Shown here one piece after another: positions 35,744-43,711 of a stretch of 53,919 nt of DNA. This stretch comes from Deltaproteobacteria bacterium (lineage in GTDB: Bacteria > Desulfobacterota > GWC2-55-46 > JAJCZF01): assembly GCA_029262535.1 (NCBI GenBank), contig JAJCZF010000087.1:1-53919 (forward strand), read 5' to 3'. The notes beneath the pieces were generated by a model, which was not told where the DNA came from, made no database searches, and saw only the letters and a program-made list of their open reading frames with translations. Each line of letters opens with the position of its first letter. Within the stretch, counting starts at the first letter, position 1. The translations under genes were made by a program, and so were the position numbers.

Positions 35744-36295
35744 ATGCAAAGATCTATAAAATTCCTTCTCGTATTAGCGTTAGTTTCGTTCGTAGCATTT
35801 TCGTCCGGCTCGGCATGGGCCGTACCGACCGGTGGCGGCCCGGGCGGTCATGGGAAGAATATGCAGGGCGGTCAGGAGAAGATGGGCGAGATGAGAGCGC
35901 GCGCCATGGATCGCATGATAAAGGATCTAAATCTCAGCAAAACTCAGGAAACGGAGCTGAGAGACCATCAGAAGGCCCACCGGGAGCAGGCTCGCGCGCT
36001 CTTTGAGAAGATGAGAGAGAGTCAGGAAAAACTAGCCGTGGAGCTTGAAAAGGTGAAGACCGACAGGCGCGCTATCAAGGCAATCTCAAAGGAGATGAAA
36101 AAGACACAGGCCGATCTCGTGGACCACAGGATAAACGGTGTGCTGAAAGTCAAGGAGATACTTACCCCGGAGCAGTTCAAGGAGTTCAGTGAGAAGATCA
36201 GCGACCTGAGAAAACGCGGTCGCAAAGGCGACCGGAAGCACAAAGGGCGTAAAGATCGTTATGACCGTGACGACGATAAGAAAAAAGACGATTAA
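35744..36295 (+). CDS. Spy/CpxP-like periplasmic LTXXQ protein
   Basis: A 183-residue exported protein with signal peptide (IKFLLVLALVSFVAFSSGSAWA, cleavage after AWA). A helical domain holds two LTxxQ-type motifs: LNLSKTQETEL near 63-73 and ILTPEQF near 140. The C-terminus is rich in Lys, Arg and Asp. Spy and CpxP proteins are envelope-stress chaperones or metal-stress sensors. Its location after an ECF sigma/anti-sigma pair supports the same stress regulon. The ribosome site AAGGAGAG lies before the ATG at 35744. A terminator follows at 36336. Confidence 0.83.
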   Translation: MQRSIKFLLVLALVSFVAFSSGSAWAVPTGGGPGGHGKNMQGGQEKMGEMRARAMDRMIKDLNLSKTQETELRDHQKAHREQARALFEKMRESQEKLAVELEKVKTDRRAIKAISKEMKKTQADLVDHRINGVLKVKEILTPEQFKEFSEKISDLRKRGRKGDRKHKGRKDRYDRDDDKKKDD

Positions 36296-36335
36296 CGAAT
36301 CTTTTCAGAATTTATCACCAGAATTTATCAATGGA

Positions 36336-36367
36336 GAAACGCCGCCGGATCTTCCCGGCGGCGTTTC
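36336..36367 (+). terminator. Rho-independent terminator
   Basis: GAAACGCCGCCGG at 36336-36348 pairs with CCGGCGGCGTTTC at 36355-36367 (13-bp perfect stem, six-base loop), followed by TCTTTCT. It ends the sigma/anti-sigma/Spy-like transcript. Confidence 0.88.
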
Positions 36368-36504
36368 TCTTTCTAGATCTCCCCTGCCTGCTGATATTAC
36401 CTTGCCGCACTTGACATATCGTCCCTTCTTGAGGATAATTACGAAAGAGTGATATAGGCGGCTTACAACCTTCTAACTTAATCGCAAAGACGGCAGGTTT
36501 TTTT

Positions 36505-36960
36505 ATGAAGTCCGACGGAAAAGCTCTGAGCTTATATGAGGCGCGTGCTGAAATTGCTTTTCTCAAGAAGACAATAGACGCCATGCGCGGCGAGCTTGAG
36601 GCTGCGCATTTTGATAAGTCACGCGCCGTCAAGGATGCGATTAATTCTTCGAACGCGGAGACGCGCGAGGTGAAGGCGACTGTCGTAAAGTTGCGCCAAG
36701 AGCTTGAAGAAGCCGAAGAGAGATATGAAAAGTGTTACAAAGATGCCCTCTTTAAGTATAGCGAAGAGCTGAATCTTTTGAAGAGTACGATAGCTTCGCT
36801 GCGAGTCGAGTTTGAGGGGCAGGGCGCGAGACACAGCAAGGAACTCGACGAGGCCGACGCCTCATTTAAAGTGGAGCGTCTACAGCTACAGGCCATGATA
36901 AAAAGTCTCAGGGGCGAACTCGAAGCCGAGATTGCAAAGAGAGGCGGGAAAGAGACGTGA
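36505..36960 (+). CDS. Coiled-coil protein coupled to nucleotide cyclase
   Basis: A 151-residue protein almost wholly predicted as coiled coil, with heptad-like runs such as LRQELEEAEERYEK and LRGELEAEIAK and repeated SLRxELE segments. There is no membrane or enzymatic domain. Its stop overlaps the GTG start of the cyclase gene (GTGA), so the two are translationally coupled. I do not recognise a family. A role as dimerisation or localisation partner of the cyclase is inference. Confidence 0.72.
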   Translation: MKSDGKALSLYEARAEIAFLKKTIDAMRGELEAAHFDKSRAVKDAINSSNAETREVKATVVKLRQELEEAEERYEKCYKDALFKYSEELNLLKSTIASLRVEFEGQGARHSKELDEADASFKVERLQLQAMIKSLRGELEAEIAKRGGKET

Positions 36961-39245
36961 GAGAGAGAAGAAAGAAAAATAGTAAAGCAGCCATGCCGGC
37001 CGATGGAGACCGAAGGCAGGTAAATCTGGCCGAAGTCCTGCTCGATATATCGAGGCGCGTTACCGATATTGAGAGTTTTGACGAGATACTCGAAACACTC
37101 GTTGAGATGACCAAAAATGAACTCGACGCCGACCGCGGCACTATCTTCTTAAACGATCGCCAGACTGGAGAGTTATATTCGGTAGTGGCCCAGGGCAGTG
37201 TAAAGCGGCAGATACGGCTGCTAAATACCACCGGTGTAGCCGGCAGCGTCTTTACAGCCGGCGAGGGCGTTATAATTAATGACACCCGCAGTAATGAGAA
37301 CTTCAATCCCGATATCGACCACGAGACCGGTTATGTAACCAAAAGCCTTCTTTGCGCCCCCATAAAGACCTTCAAGGGCGTTACTATAGGTGTCTCCCAG
37401 ATACTCAATAAAAATAACGGCGAATTTACCACCAAGGATATGATGATCCTTGAGGCCATGACGAGGCAGGCATCCGTTGCCCTTCAGTCGAGTTACCAGA
37501 TAGACAAACTCAACCGCGCCCGTATTCAGGAACTGAAATTTCTCGATGTCGTCAGCGACATAACGAGCGAGATAGAGCTTAGCGTTCTGCTTCAAAAGAT
37601 AATGAGCGAGGCCACGCGAATGCTTGACTCCGAACGTTCGACCCTATTTCTTAACGACGACAGGACCGGCGAACTATGGAGCGAGGTCGCCGAGGGTATG
37701 GAGACAAAAGAGATTCGTTTTCCGAACCATCTCGGCATTGCCGGTACGGTCTATACGACCGGCCGTTCCGTTAATATCCCTCATGCCTATGCCGATCTTC
37801 GTTTTAACCCTGCCTTCGACCGTCAGACCGGTTTCTTTACGCGTTCGATCCTCTGTACGCCGGTCGTAAATAAACACGGCAAGGTCATCGGCGTTACACA
37901 GGTCCTAAATAAACGCGGCGGCGCATTTACCGACGAGGACGAGCAGAGGTTACGCGCCTTTACCGCACAGGCCTCCATTGCGCTTGAAAACGCCAAGTTA
38001 TTTAACGACGTACAGAATATGAAGAACTATAACGAAGGCATGCTGGAGTCTATGTCCAACGGGGTCATCACGCTCGATGAGAATCGCCGTATCGTTACCT
38101 GCAACAGGGCCGGGCTCTCGATACTCAGGACTCGCGCCGACAAGGTCATAGGTAGCGAAGCCGCCGATCTATTTTCCGACGCTAACGAATGGGTCATGGA
38201 GAAGGCCGACTCCCTAAACGACGACCGTTCTTCTAACTACTACCCAAATGCCGAGCTTGAATTCGGCGGAGATAAGGTCTCGGTTAATCTCACTATCCAG
38301 CCCCTGCGCTCCACTGAAGAAGAGAGCCTTGGCATCATGATCGTTATGGAAGATATATCGGGCGAAAAGAGGCTCAAATCGACCATGTCGCGTTATATAG
38401 ACCCTTCCATATTCGAGCAGATGATGGACGGCGGCGTTGATATCCTCGGCGGAAGGTCTACAGAGGCTACGATACTATTTTCTGACATACGGGGCTTTAC
38501 GTCACTGACCGAAGAGCTTGGCGCTCAGGGTACGGTCAGCCTCCTGAACGATTATTTCACCATCATGGTCGAGTGCATCCAGCGCGAGGGCGGAATGCTC
38601 GATAAGTTTATCGGTGACGCGATAATGGCCGCCTTCGGCATACCTATCTCTCACGGCGACGATGAAGACCGCGCCCTTCGGGCCGCTATAAGCATGATAC
38701 GCGAGCTTGACGAATGGAATGTAAAACGCGCTATCGAAGGAAAAAAGCCGGTCAATATGGGCATAGGCCTAAATACCGATACAATCGTATCGGGTAATAT
38801 CGGCTCGCCAAAACGCATGGACTATACGATGATAGGCGACGGCGTAAATCTTTCCGCGCGACTTGAGAGCGCATGTAAAAAATATTTTGCGCGCATACTC
38901 ATAAGCGAAAATACCTATAATAAGCTAAAGGGCACGTACAGGGTACGCCACATAGACGATGTCGTCGTAAGCGGCAAGACCGAGCCGATCGGTGTCTTCG
39001 AAGTGCTCGATTATCATACTAAAGATACATTTCCAAACCTTATGGAGGCCGTCGGTTACTTTAACGAAGGGCGTAACCACTACAAGGGCGGCGACTGGGA
39101 TACGGCCATAACTTCATTTAAAAAGGCCCTGGCCATACACCCCGGTGACGAACTGACCCACACCTATATCTCGCGCTGCGAACTAATGAAGAAGAACCCG
39201 CCGGAAGGCGACTGGAAAGGCATCTGGATAATGAAATCCAAATAG
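36957..39245 (+). CDS. GAF-GAF-PAS class III nucleotide cyclase with C-terminal TPR
   Basis: A 762-residue soluble protein. It has two GAF domains (about 20-180 and 195-350), a PAS-like domain (about 360-475), a class III adenylate/guanylate cyclase domain (about 500-680) and a short TPR-like tail (VGYFNEGRNHYKGGDWDTAI). Metal-binding Asp510 (FSDIRGFT) and Asp554 (IGDAIMAAF) are present, with Lys550 and the DYTMIGDGVNLSARLES segment typical of ATP-using cyclases. So cAMP is the likely product; substrate preference is inferred from the Lys/Asp pattern. GAF domains often bind cyclic nucleotides or small ligands. It starts with GTG overlapping the coiled-coil gene. Confidence 0.92.
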   Translation: MRERRKKNSKAAMPADGDRRQVNLAEVLLDISRRVTDIESFDEILETLVEMTKNELDADRGTIFLNDRQTGELYSVVAQGSVKRQIRLLNTTGVAGSVFTAGEGVIINDTRSNENFNPDIDHETGYVTKSLLCAPIKTFKGVTIGVSQILNKNNGEFTTKDMMILEAMTRQASVALQSSYQIDKLNRARIQELKFLDVVSDITSEIELSVLLQKIMSEATRMLDSERSTLFLNDDRTGELWSEVAEGMETKEIRFPNHLGIAGTVYTTGRSVNIPHAYADLRFNPAFDRQTGFFTRSILCTPVVNKHGKVIGVTQVLNKRGGAFTDEDEQRLRAFTAQASIALENAKLFNDVQNMKNYNEGMLESMSNGVITLDENRRIVTCNRAGLSILRTRADKVIGSEAADLFSDANEWVMEKADSLNDDRSSNYYPNAELEFGGDKVSVNLTIQPLRSTEEESLGIMIVMEDISGEKRLKSTMSRYIDPSIFEQMMDGGVDILGGRSTEATILFSDIRGFTSLTEELGAQGTVSLLNDYFTIMVECIQREGGMLDKFIGDAIMAAFGIPISHGDDEDRALRAAISMIRELDEWNVKRAIEGKKPVNMGIGLNTDTIVSGNIGSPKRMDYTMIGDGVNLSARLESACKKYFARILISENTYNKLKGTYRVRHIDDVVVSGKTEPIGVFEVLDYHTKDTFPNLMEAVGYFNEGRNHYKGGDWDTAITSFKKALAIHPGDELTHTYISRCELMKKNPPEGDWKGIWIMKSK

Positions 39246-39254
39246 CCGCACCGG

Positions 39255-39318
39255 GCACACAGGTGTGCTATTATTTCGCGGATGGGTTTTTATGGATGCT
39301 GATAGTCTGTAGTTCGCG
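39255..39318 (+). repeat. Family 2 repeat unit 1
   Basis: A 64-bp unit starting with the palindrome GCACACAGGTGTGC, then a TTATTTCGCGGAT segment, a T-rich run and a GTAGTTCGCG end. It lies just after the cyclase stop codon. Unit 2 follows in the same orientation. Confidence 0.78.
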
Positions 39319-39381
39319 GCGTGGTTCTTTTGTATGGCTACGAGTTTTTCTCTTTAGCTGGGTGTGGGGTGCAATTTCGCG

Positions 39382-39445
39382 CCACACAGGTGTGCTTTTA
39401 TTTCGCGGATAGGGTTTTGTGGAAGCTGATAGACGGTAGTTCGCG
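39382..39445 (+). repeat. Family 2 repeat unit 2
   Basis: A second 64-bp copy in direct orientation: CCACACAGGTGTGC, TTTTATTTCGCGGAT and a GGTAGTTCGCG end. The same length as units 1 and 3 argues for a defined element rather than chance similarity. Confidence 0.78.
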
Positions 39446-39705
39446 TTGCGGTTTTATTTGTAGACGCAGAGATCTTTTTTCCTGATCGCGTACGGGTGAT
39501 TTTATTTATATGGCGTTGTTGCAAGATAGATGGTACTTATAACTCCCTCTCCCCGGAGGGGGTGAGGGGGCTTCTATACTCTTTTCTCACAATTATTCAT
39601 TTTAGGGTATTGGCAACCATTCAAAAGTCAATTATAATAAAGGTACGGGACGCTTAAGATCGGCGGCGTTGCATAACTTTTTAATTTATTACGGAGTGAG
39701 GTATT
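39446..39705 (+). promoter_or_regulatory. uspA upstream region with sigma-70 promoter
   Basis: TTGGCA at 39610-39615 and TATAAT at 39633-39638 are separated by 17 bases, a near-consensus sigma-70 promoter for the universal stress gene. A G/C-rich hairpin (CCCTCTCCCCGG...GGGGGTGAGGG) lies upstream around 39544-39568 and may end transcription from the cyclase side. Confidence 0.68.
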
Positions 39706-40140
39706 ATGGAAAATATAATTGCCGCTGTAGATTTTTCAGACATTTCGGACGCTGTGATTGAGACCGCTGTGGACTTTGCGGAAAAATTTGAAGCGGCCCT
39801 ATGGGTTATCCACATAGCCGAACCGGACCCCGACTTTGTAGGTTACGAGGCCGGCCCTGACGAGGTCCGGGATCAGGTGGCTGAAGATTTCAGGTATCAG
39901 CACCGCGAGCTTCAGGATCAGGTCCGCACACTACGCGAGGACGGTGTAAATGCCCACGCCCTCCTGGTACAGGGTCCGACATCTGAAAAACTTTTAGAAG
40001 AAGCTGAGAGGCTTGACGCCGAAATGATAGTGATGGGTTCGCACGGTCACGGCGCGATATACCATGTGCTTTTAGGTAGCGTCTCAGAGGGCGTCATCAA
40101 GGGCGCAAGATGTCCGGTCCTGATAGTCCCGGCCGAGTAG
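39706..40140 (+). CDS. Universal stress protein (UspA family)
   Basis: A 144-residue single-domain Usp. The N-terminal strand IIAAVDFSDISDAV and the C-terminal nucleotide-binding signature GSHGHGAIYHVLLGSVSEGVI match the ATP-binding subgroup (G-2x-G-9x-G-S type). It is a cytoplasmic stress-resistance protein of broad function. It has its own strong promoter at 39610-39638 and a TACGGAGTGAGG ribosome site. A repeat-filled region follows. Confidence 0.93.
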   Translation: MENIIAAVDFSDISDAVIETAVDFAEKFEAALWVIHIAEPDPDFVGYEAGPDEVRDQVAEDFRYQHRELQDQVRTLREDGVNAHALLVQGPTSEKLLEEAERLDAEMIVMGSHGHGAIYHVLLGSVSEGVIKGARCPVLIVPAE

Positions 40141-40155
40141 GGGAAGTTTTAATAG

Positions 40156-40322
40156 TTAAGGAAGCTCTGATCTATTCGTGAACTCGTATCTTGTGTCTAA
40201 AATCTCCAGCTTCTGCGTTGCGAATCTTAGTAATAGCCAGCTATTACCAGCGATTTGTGCCTTGAATCTGAAAATTTTCGATCACAACCTACTTCGCCCA
40301 GAATAAATCAGCGCTTCCTTAA
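40156..40322 (-). repeat. Palindromic repeat family 1, copy C
   Basis: A full-length copy in the opposite orientation to copy A. The left end contains GGAAGCTCTGATCTATTC and the right end is GAATAAATCAGCGCTTCC. The central hairpin is partly diverged (AATAGC-CA-GCTATT core retained). It sits 15 bp after the uspA stop codon and abuts family-2 repeats. Confidence 0.88.
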
Positions 40323-40340
40323 TTTCCAAGAAAACCGCGC

Positions 40341-40404
40341 CGCGAACTGCCGGTTTGCGGCATCTAAAAAATCCTATCCGCGAAGTAATAGTACACCTGT
40401 GTGG
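40341..40404 (-). repeat. Family 2 repeat unit 3 (inverted)
   Basis: A 64-bp copy in reverse orientation: CGCGAACTGCCGG ... ATCCGCGAAGTAATAG ... TACACCTGTGTGG. It directly follows family-1 copy C. Confidence 0.76.
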
Positions 40405-40431
40405 CGCGATATCGGATCCGCATCTGCGCGG

Positions 40432-40480
40432 CGCGAACCATCAACTACCGGCATCCACAAAACCTTATCCGCGAAACTGG
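40432..40480 (-). repeat. Family 2 repeat unit 4 (inverted, lacking the palindromic head)
   Basis: CGCGAACCATCAACTACCGG and AAAACCTTATCCGCGAAAC match the body of the family-2 unit in reverse. In place of the ACACAGGTGT palindrome there is a CCGGGC-ACT-GCCCGG hairpin at 40483-40497, next to the stop codon of the DUF481 gene, where it may act as a transcript end. Confidence 0.65.
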
Positions 40481-40499
40481 CTCCGGGCACTGCCCGGGG

Positions 40500-41258
40500 C
40501 TAGAAGTCTATTATCAGGGTAGTCAGGAATGTTGTATCGGTCTTGTCTACGTCGTCGGACGGGGGTGTGACCTGGTAGTTTACCGTATAACTAACTCCGA
40601 GCGAGACCGAGCCGTTTATCTTTACCTCCACCGCTGTTATCGAGTCGATAAAGGCCCTGTCCGTATCCTTGAGCGAGACCGAATAGTCTACGGTCTCCTT
40701 GAACTTCATATTTTCGCGTATCTGCCAGGAATATTTGCCTGTGAGTTTAACGCCGCCGTAGGCGTCCGAGCCGGTCTCGTCTGCGCCCGCGTCGGTCGCG
40801 TACTGGTCGTGGTGATAGAGCAGTGACGAGAGGCCCTGTAGGGTATGGGTCTGGTTCTTTATAAAGTCGTAACCGAATCCTCCGCCGCCGTAAGCCCTGA
40901 AGTCGTAACCCGAAAACTTATCTCTGAGATAACCCGCGTCTAGATGCGCAAATAATTTTTCTGTAAGCGCCTGTTCGACGCTGCCGTCGAGCTTGCCCTT
41001 GTTGGAGGTCTCGTCGCCGTCGCTTGAGGCCTGCATATAGTTGCCCGATAGGTAGTAGCGACGTATCGGGCCCTCGTTCTTTAGCGAGAATTTGCCAGAG
41101 AGCGTCTGCGTGTCGCTATTGCCGGAAGTTTGAACGTAGGAAAGCTCTACGCGGGTTTTCCACGGTGTCTCATCACCGGTGATGGCGGCGGCTATTGAAG
41201 TAGTGACGAAGACGGTACTTATTAATATCAATACAATAGACAGGTAGAGCCAGCGCAT
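40500..41258 (-). CDS. DUF481 family outer membrane beta-barrel protein (YdiY-like)
   Basis: A 252-residue protein with an N-terminal signal peptide (LYLSIVLILISTVFVTTSIA, cleavage near AAA) and alternating beta-strands ending in Phe (LTTLIIDF), typical of an outer-membrane barrel. The core motif VELSYVQTSGNSDTQTLSGK and the YRYLSGNY-like strands match DUF481, the salt-induced outer membrane protein family. Function is unknown. Family-1 copy D lies just upstream of its start codon, between it and the next gene, and may carry or disturb its promoter. Confidence 0.87.
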   Translation of the reverse strand: MRWLYLSIVLILISTVFVTTSIAAAITGDETPWKTRVELSYVQTSGNSDTQTLSGKFSLKNEGPIRRYYLSGNYMQASSDGDETSNKGKLDGSVEQALTEKLFAHLDAGYLRDKFSGYDFRAYGGGGFGYDFIKNQTHTLQGLSSLLYHHDQYATDAGADETGSDAYGGVKLTGKYSWQIRENMKFKETVDYSVSLKDTDRAFIDSITAVEVKINGSVSLGVSYTVNYQVTPPSDDVDKTDTTFLTTLIIDF

Positions 41259-41282
41259 AGAATGCCCCCTCTGAAAAGTTTT

Positions 41283-41446
41283 TATGAAACGCTGATTTAT
41301 TCTGGACGAAGTAGGTTGTGATCGAAAATGTTCAGATTCAAGGCGCCAATCGTGAGAAGTAGCAAGCTACTTCGAAGATTCAGGGCGCGGTAGCTGGACA
41401 TTTTAGGCACAAGATACGAGTTCACGAATAGATCAGAGCTACCTTG
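41283..41446 (+). repeat. Palindromic repeat family 1, copy D
   Basis: A full-length copy in the same orientation as A: GAAACGCTGATTTATTC on the left, GAATAGATCAGAGCT on the right, and internal GTAGCAAGCTAC hairpin core. The core stem sequence differs from copy A (AGTAGC versus AATAGC) but keeps pairing, so the hairpin has been maintained by paired changes. Confidence 0.86.
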
Positions 41447-41560
41447 GTAAAATGTATAGGAATGCGCAAGAATTGTCAATAACGCAGAGATGGATATTTA
41501 GCGAGAAGAGCCTCGCGCGATTATAGGGTCGGCTTAGCGTGACAGATTGACAATATGGGC

Positions 41561-41788
41561 CTATGCCCCGGTGAGCCTCTGGCCGTGCGGTCCCTTTACC
41601 GAGATCATCTCTACCTCGCAGGTGCGGCAATAATGCTTGGTCGTGCCCTGACGCCAGAGCGTATATATAAGGCCCGGTACGATGAGACAGCACCACAGGA
41701 GGATCTCTACCTTTCTTGAGCCCTTTTGTATGACTATCGCGTTGCCTGTTAGCGCACAGGCCGGACAAACGTATTTCGGCATTGCCAT
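41561..41788 (-). CDS. Small zinc-ribbon membrane protein
   Basis: A 75-residue protein with a CPAC pair near residues 8-11 and a CRTC pair near 54-57, separated by a hydrophobic hairpin (VEILLWCCLIVPGLIYTLWR). The layout resembles small LITAF/YqaE-like zinc-ribbon membrane proteins. AAAGGAGATAAG upstream of the ATG is a strong ribosome site. Function is unknown. It is a stand-alone gene divergent from nrdR. Confidence 0.75.
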   Translation of the reverse strand: MAMPKYVCPACALTGNAIVIQKGSRKVEILLWCCLIVPGLIYTLWRQGTTKHYCRTCEVEMISVKGPHGQRLTGA

Positions 41789-42098
41789 GATCTTATCTCC
41801 TTTTTAAGTCCCTCTTATTATTATAAATCATGGAGAGATTAATTACAACCTAACGCACAGGCACACAGGTGTGCTTTTATTTCGCGCAGACGTTTGTCTA
41901 TTCTCTTTCGCAGATAGAGTTCGTTCTGCTTATAAGTTAATAGCTCGCGTCTTTATTTTCTTGTGCATTGAATATATAGGGGGCCGTCGGCAAGGAGCCC
42001 TCGTACTTAAGCTGTTAGCTCCGTTATTTTTCAGATCGACCCGTTACAATGAGCCTGAATTACTTGTTTTTATATGGTTTTTCCTGTATATTTATCTT
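41789..42098. other. Divergent upstream region with partial family-2 repeat
   Basis: GCACACAGGTGTGC at 41861-41874 starts a family-2 unit that keeps about 30 recognisable bases (to 41889) and then diverges. GGAGC...GCTCC near 41995-42023 followed by GTTATTTTT could be a weak attenuator ahead of nrdR. No FMN riboswitch consensus is present before the riboflavin genes. Confidence 0.5.
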
Positions 42099-42563
42099 AT
42101 GAAATGTCCCTTTTGTTCACATATGGAAGATAAGGTAATCGACTCGCGCCCATCGCAGGAAGGTAATGCCACCAGAAGGCGCAGGGAGTGTATCGAGTGT
42201 TCGCGTCGTTATACGACCTACGAGACTATCGAAGAGATAATGCCTCACGTCATAAAGAAAGACGGCATGCGGGCCCCGTTCAACAGAAATAAGATAAAGA
42301 GCGGCATACTCAGGGCATGCGAAAAGCGCCCGGTAAGTCTGGAGGATATCGAAGGGGCCGTGGACAGGATAGAGATGAGCCTGCTTGAGGACGGCGATAA
42401 AGAAGTAAAAAGTACCTCCGTCGGCGAGGCCGTGATGGAAGAACTGCGCGCCCTCGACGAGGTCGCCTATGTGCGTTTTGCTTCGGTCTATCGTGAGTTC
42501 CGCGATGTGGACGAGTTCATGAAAGAGATCAAGGAACTCTTCGAGATGAAGAAGATCAAGTAA
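42099..42563 (+). CDS. nrdR: Transcriptional repressor NrdR
   Basis: A 154-residue repressor of ribonucleotide reductase genes. The N-terminal zinc ribbon (CPFC at 3-6 and CIEC near 31-34) is followed by an ATP-cone domain (about 46-140) that binds dATP/ATP. The start at 42099 (MKCPFCSH) is fixed by the family N-terminus; the open frame extends upstream to 41871 but that part has no homology. The order nrdR-ribD-ribE-ribBA-ribH-nusB is a frequent bacterial arrangement. Confidence 0.96.
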   Translation: MKCPFCSHMEDKVIDSRPSQEGNATRRRRECIECSRRYTTYETIEEIMPHVIKKDGMRAPFNRNKIKSGILRACEKRPVSLEDIEGAVDRIEMSLLEDGDKEVKSTSVGEAVMEELRALDEVAYVRFASVYREFRDVDEFMKEIKELFEMKKIK

Positions 42564-42581
42564 ACTCCCCCGGTAAAAGTT

Positions 42582-43682
42582 ATGGATAGTAATGTCACAG
42601 GCTCTTTCGACGGTCTTATGGGTAAGGCTATCTCGCTCGCCGCCCGTGGCGCGGGTTGTACTAGCCCTAACCCCATGGTCGGCGCCTTAATCATCGACCG
42701 CTTCGGAAAGATACTCGGCAAGGGTTATCATAAACGCGCAGGCACGGCCCATGCCGAAGTCCACGCCATAGATAAAGTTGGAAGAAAGTCTCGCGGTGCG
42801 ACTATGGTCGTAACGCTTGAGCCCTGTAACCATACCGGGCGCACCGGGCCTTGCACCGAGAAGATAATAGAGGCCGGAATAAAGAAGGTTATTGTCGGCG
42901 CGCCAGACCCGAACCCGCTCGTATCGGGCAGCGGTGTGGAGCGGCTTCGAGAGGCCGGTATAGAGGTTGTCGAAGGAGTCCTGTCCGAAAAGGCGAGCCG
43001 CCTGAATGAAGCATATAATAAATATATAACGACAGGCCTGCCCTTTGTAACCTTAAAGCTCGCTGCCACGCTCGACGGCAGGGTGGCGATGGCTTCGGGC
43101 GAATCTAAATGGATAACCGGCCCGGAGGCGAGGAAGCTTGTGCACCGGATGCGCGCAGAGAGCGACGCGGTAATGGTCGGCTCCGGCACGGCCCTGGCCG
43201 ACGATCCGGAGCTTACGGTGCGACATGTCAAGGGTCGAAACCCAAAGAGAGTGCTCGTCGATACCGGCTTCAAGGTTCCACTCTCATCGAGATTATTTAA
43301 TAGGCCCGAAGATGGTGTTATAGTATTTACCGGCCCCGGCGCGGACAAGGATAAGATCGCCCGTGCGCGGGCCTTGGGTGTAGAGGTTCACTCCGTAAGG
43401 CTCAAGCAGGGTCGCCTTAGTCTCAAGACTATCTTTAGGGAGTTATGGAAACGCGGCATCGTAAACCTGCTGCTTGAGTGCGGACCAAAGCTCGCCGCCG
43501 ATGCGATAGAGACGGGCGCGGCCGATAAGGTCGCGCTCTTTTACGGGCCTAAGTTGATTGGCGCTGGTGGCCTTCCAATGATGGGGCCGCTGGGTTTTAA
43601 GAGCCTAAAGCGCGCGCCGGTTATCAGGGATATTACTTTAAAGAAGGTTGGCGAGGATATGCTCGTTATAGGATATCTTTAA
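42582..43682 (+). CDS. ribD: RibD: bifunctional riboflavin deaminase/reductase
   Basis: A 366-residue enzyme catalysing steps 2 and 3 of riboflavin synthesis. The N-terminal deaminase domain (about 5-145) has zinc ligands HAEVHA and PCNHTGRTGPC. The C-terminal NADPH-dependent reductase (about 150-366) has LKLAATLDGRVAMASGESKWITG. It starts 18 bp after nrdR. The adjacent ribE, ribBA and ribH complete the pathway except for the phosphatase and the FAD synthetase. Confidence 0.97.
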   Translation: MDSNVTGSFDGLMGKAISLAARGAGCTSPNPMVGALIIDRFGKILGKGYHKRAGTAHAEVHAIDKVGRKSRGATMVVTLEPCNHTGRTGPCTEKIIEAGIKKVIVGAPDPNPLVSGSGVERLREAGIEVVEGVLSEKASRLNEAYNKYITTGLPFVTLKLAATLDGRVAMASGESKWITGPEARKLVHRMRAESDAVMVGSGTALADDPELTVRHVKGRNPKRVLVDTGFKVPLSSRLFNRPEDGVIVFTGPGADKDKIARARALGVEVHSVRLKQGRLSLKTIFRELWKRGIVNLLLECGPKLAADAIETGAADKVALFYGPKLIGAGGLPMMGPLGFKSLKRAPVIRDITLKKVGEDMLVIGYL

Positions 43683-43711
43683 GAAATTTAGAAAAATTTC
43701 GGGAGTGGATT

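Noticed and set aside
41297..41479. 60-codon minus-strand frame inside repeat copy D
   Set aside because: Encoded entirely by the palindromic repeat; similar peptides arise from other copies.
41789..42098. FMN riboswitch ahead of the riboflavin genes
   Set aside because: None of the conserved RFN-element stems (AGGGTGAAATTCCC, GACCGGCGG) are present here or between the rib genes.
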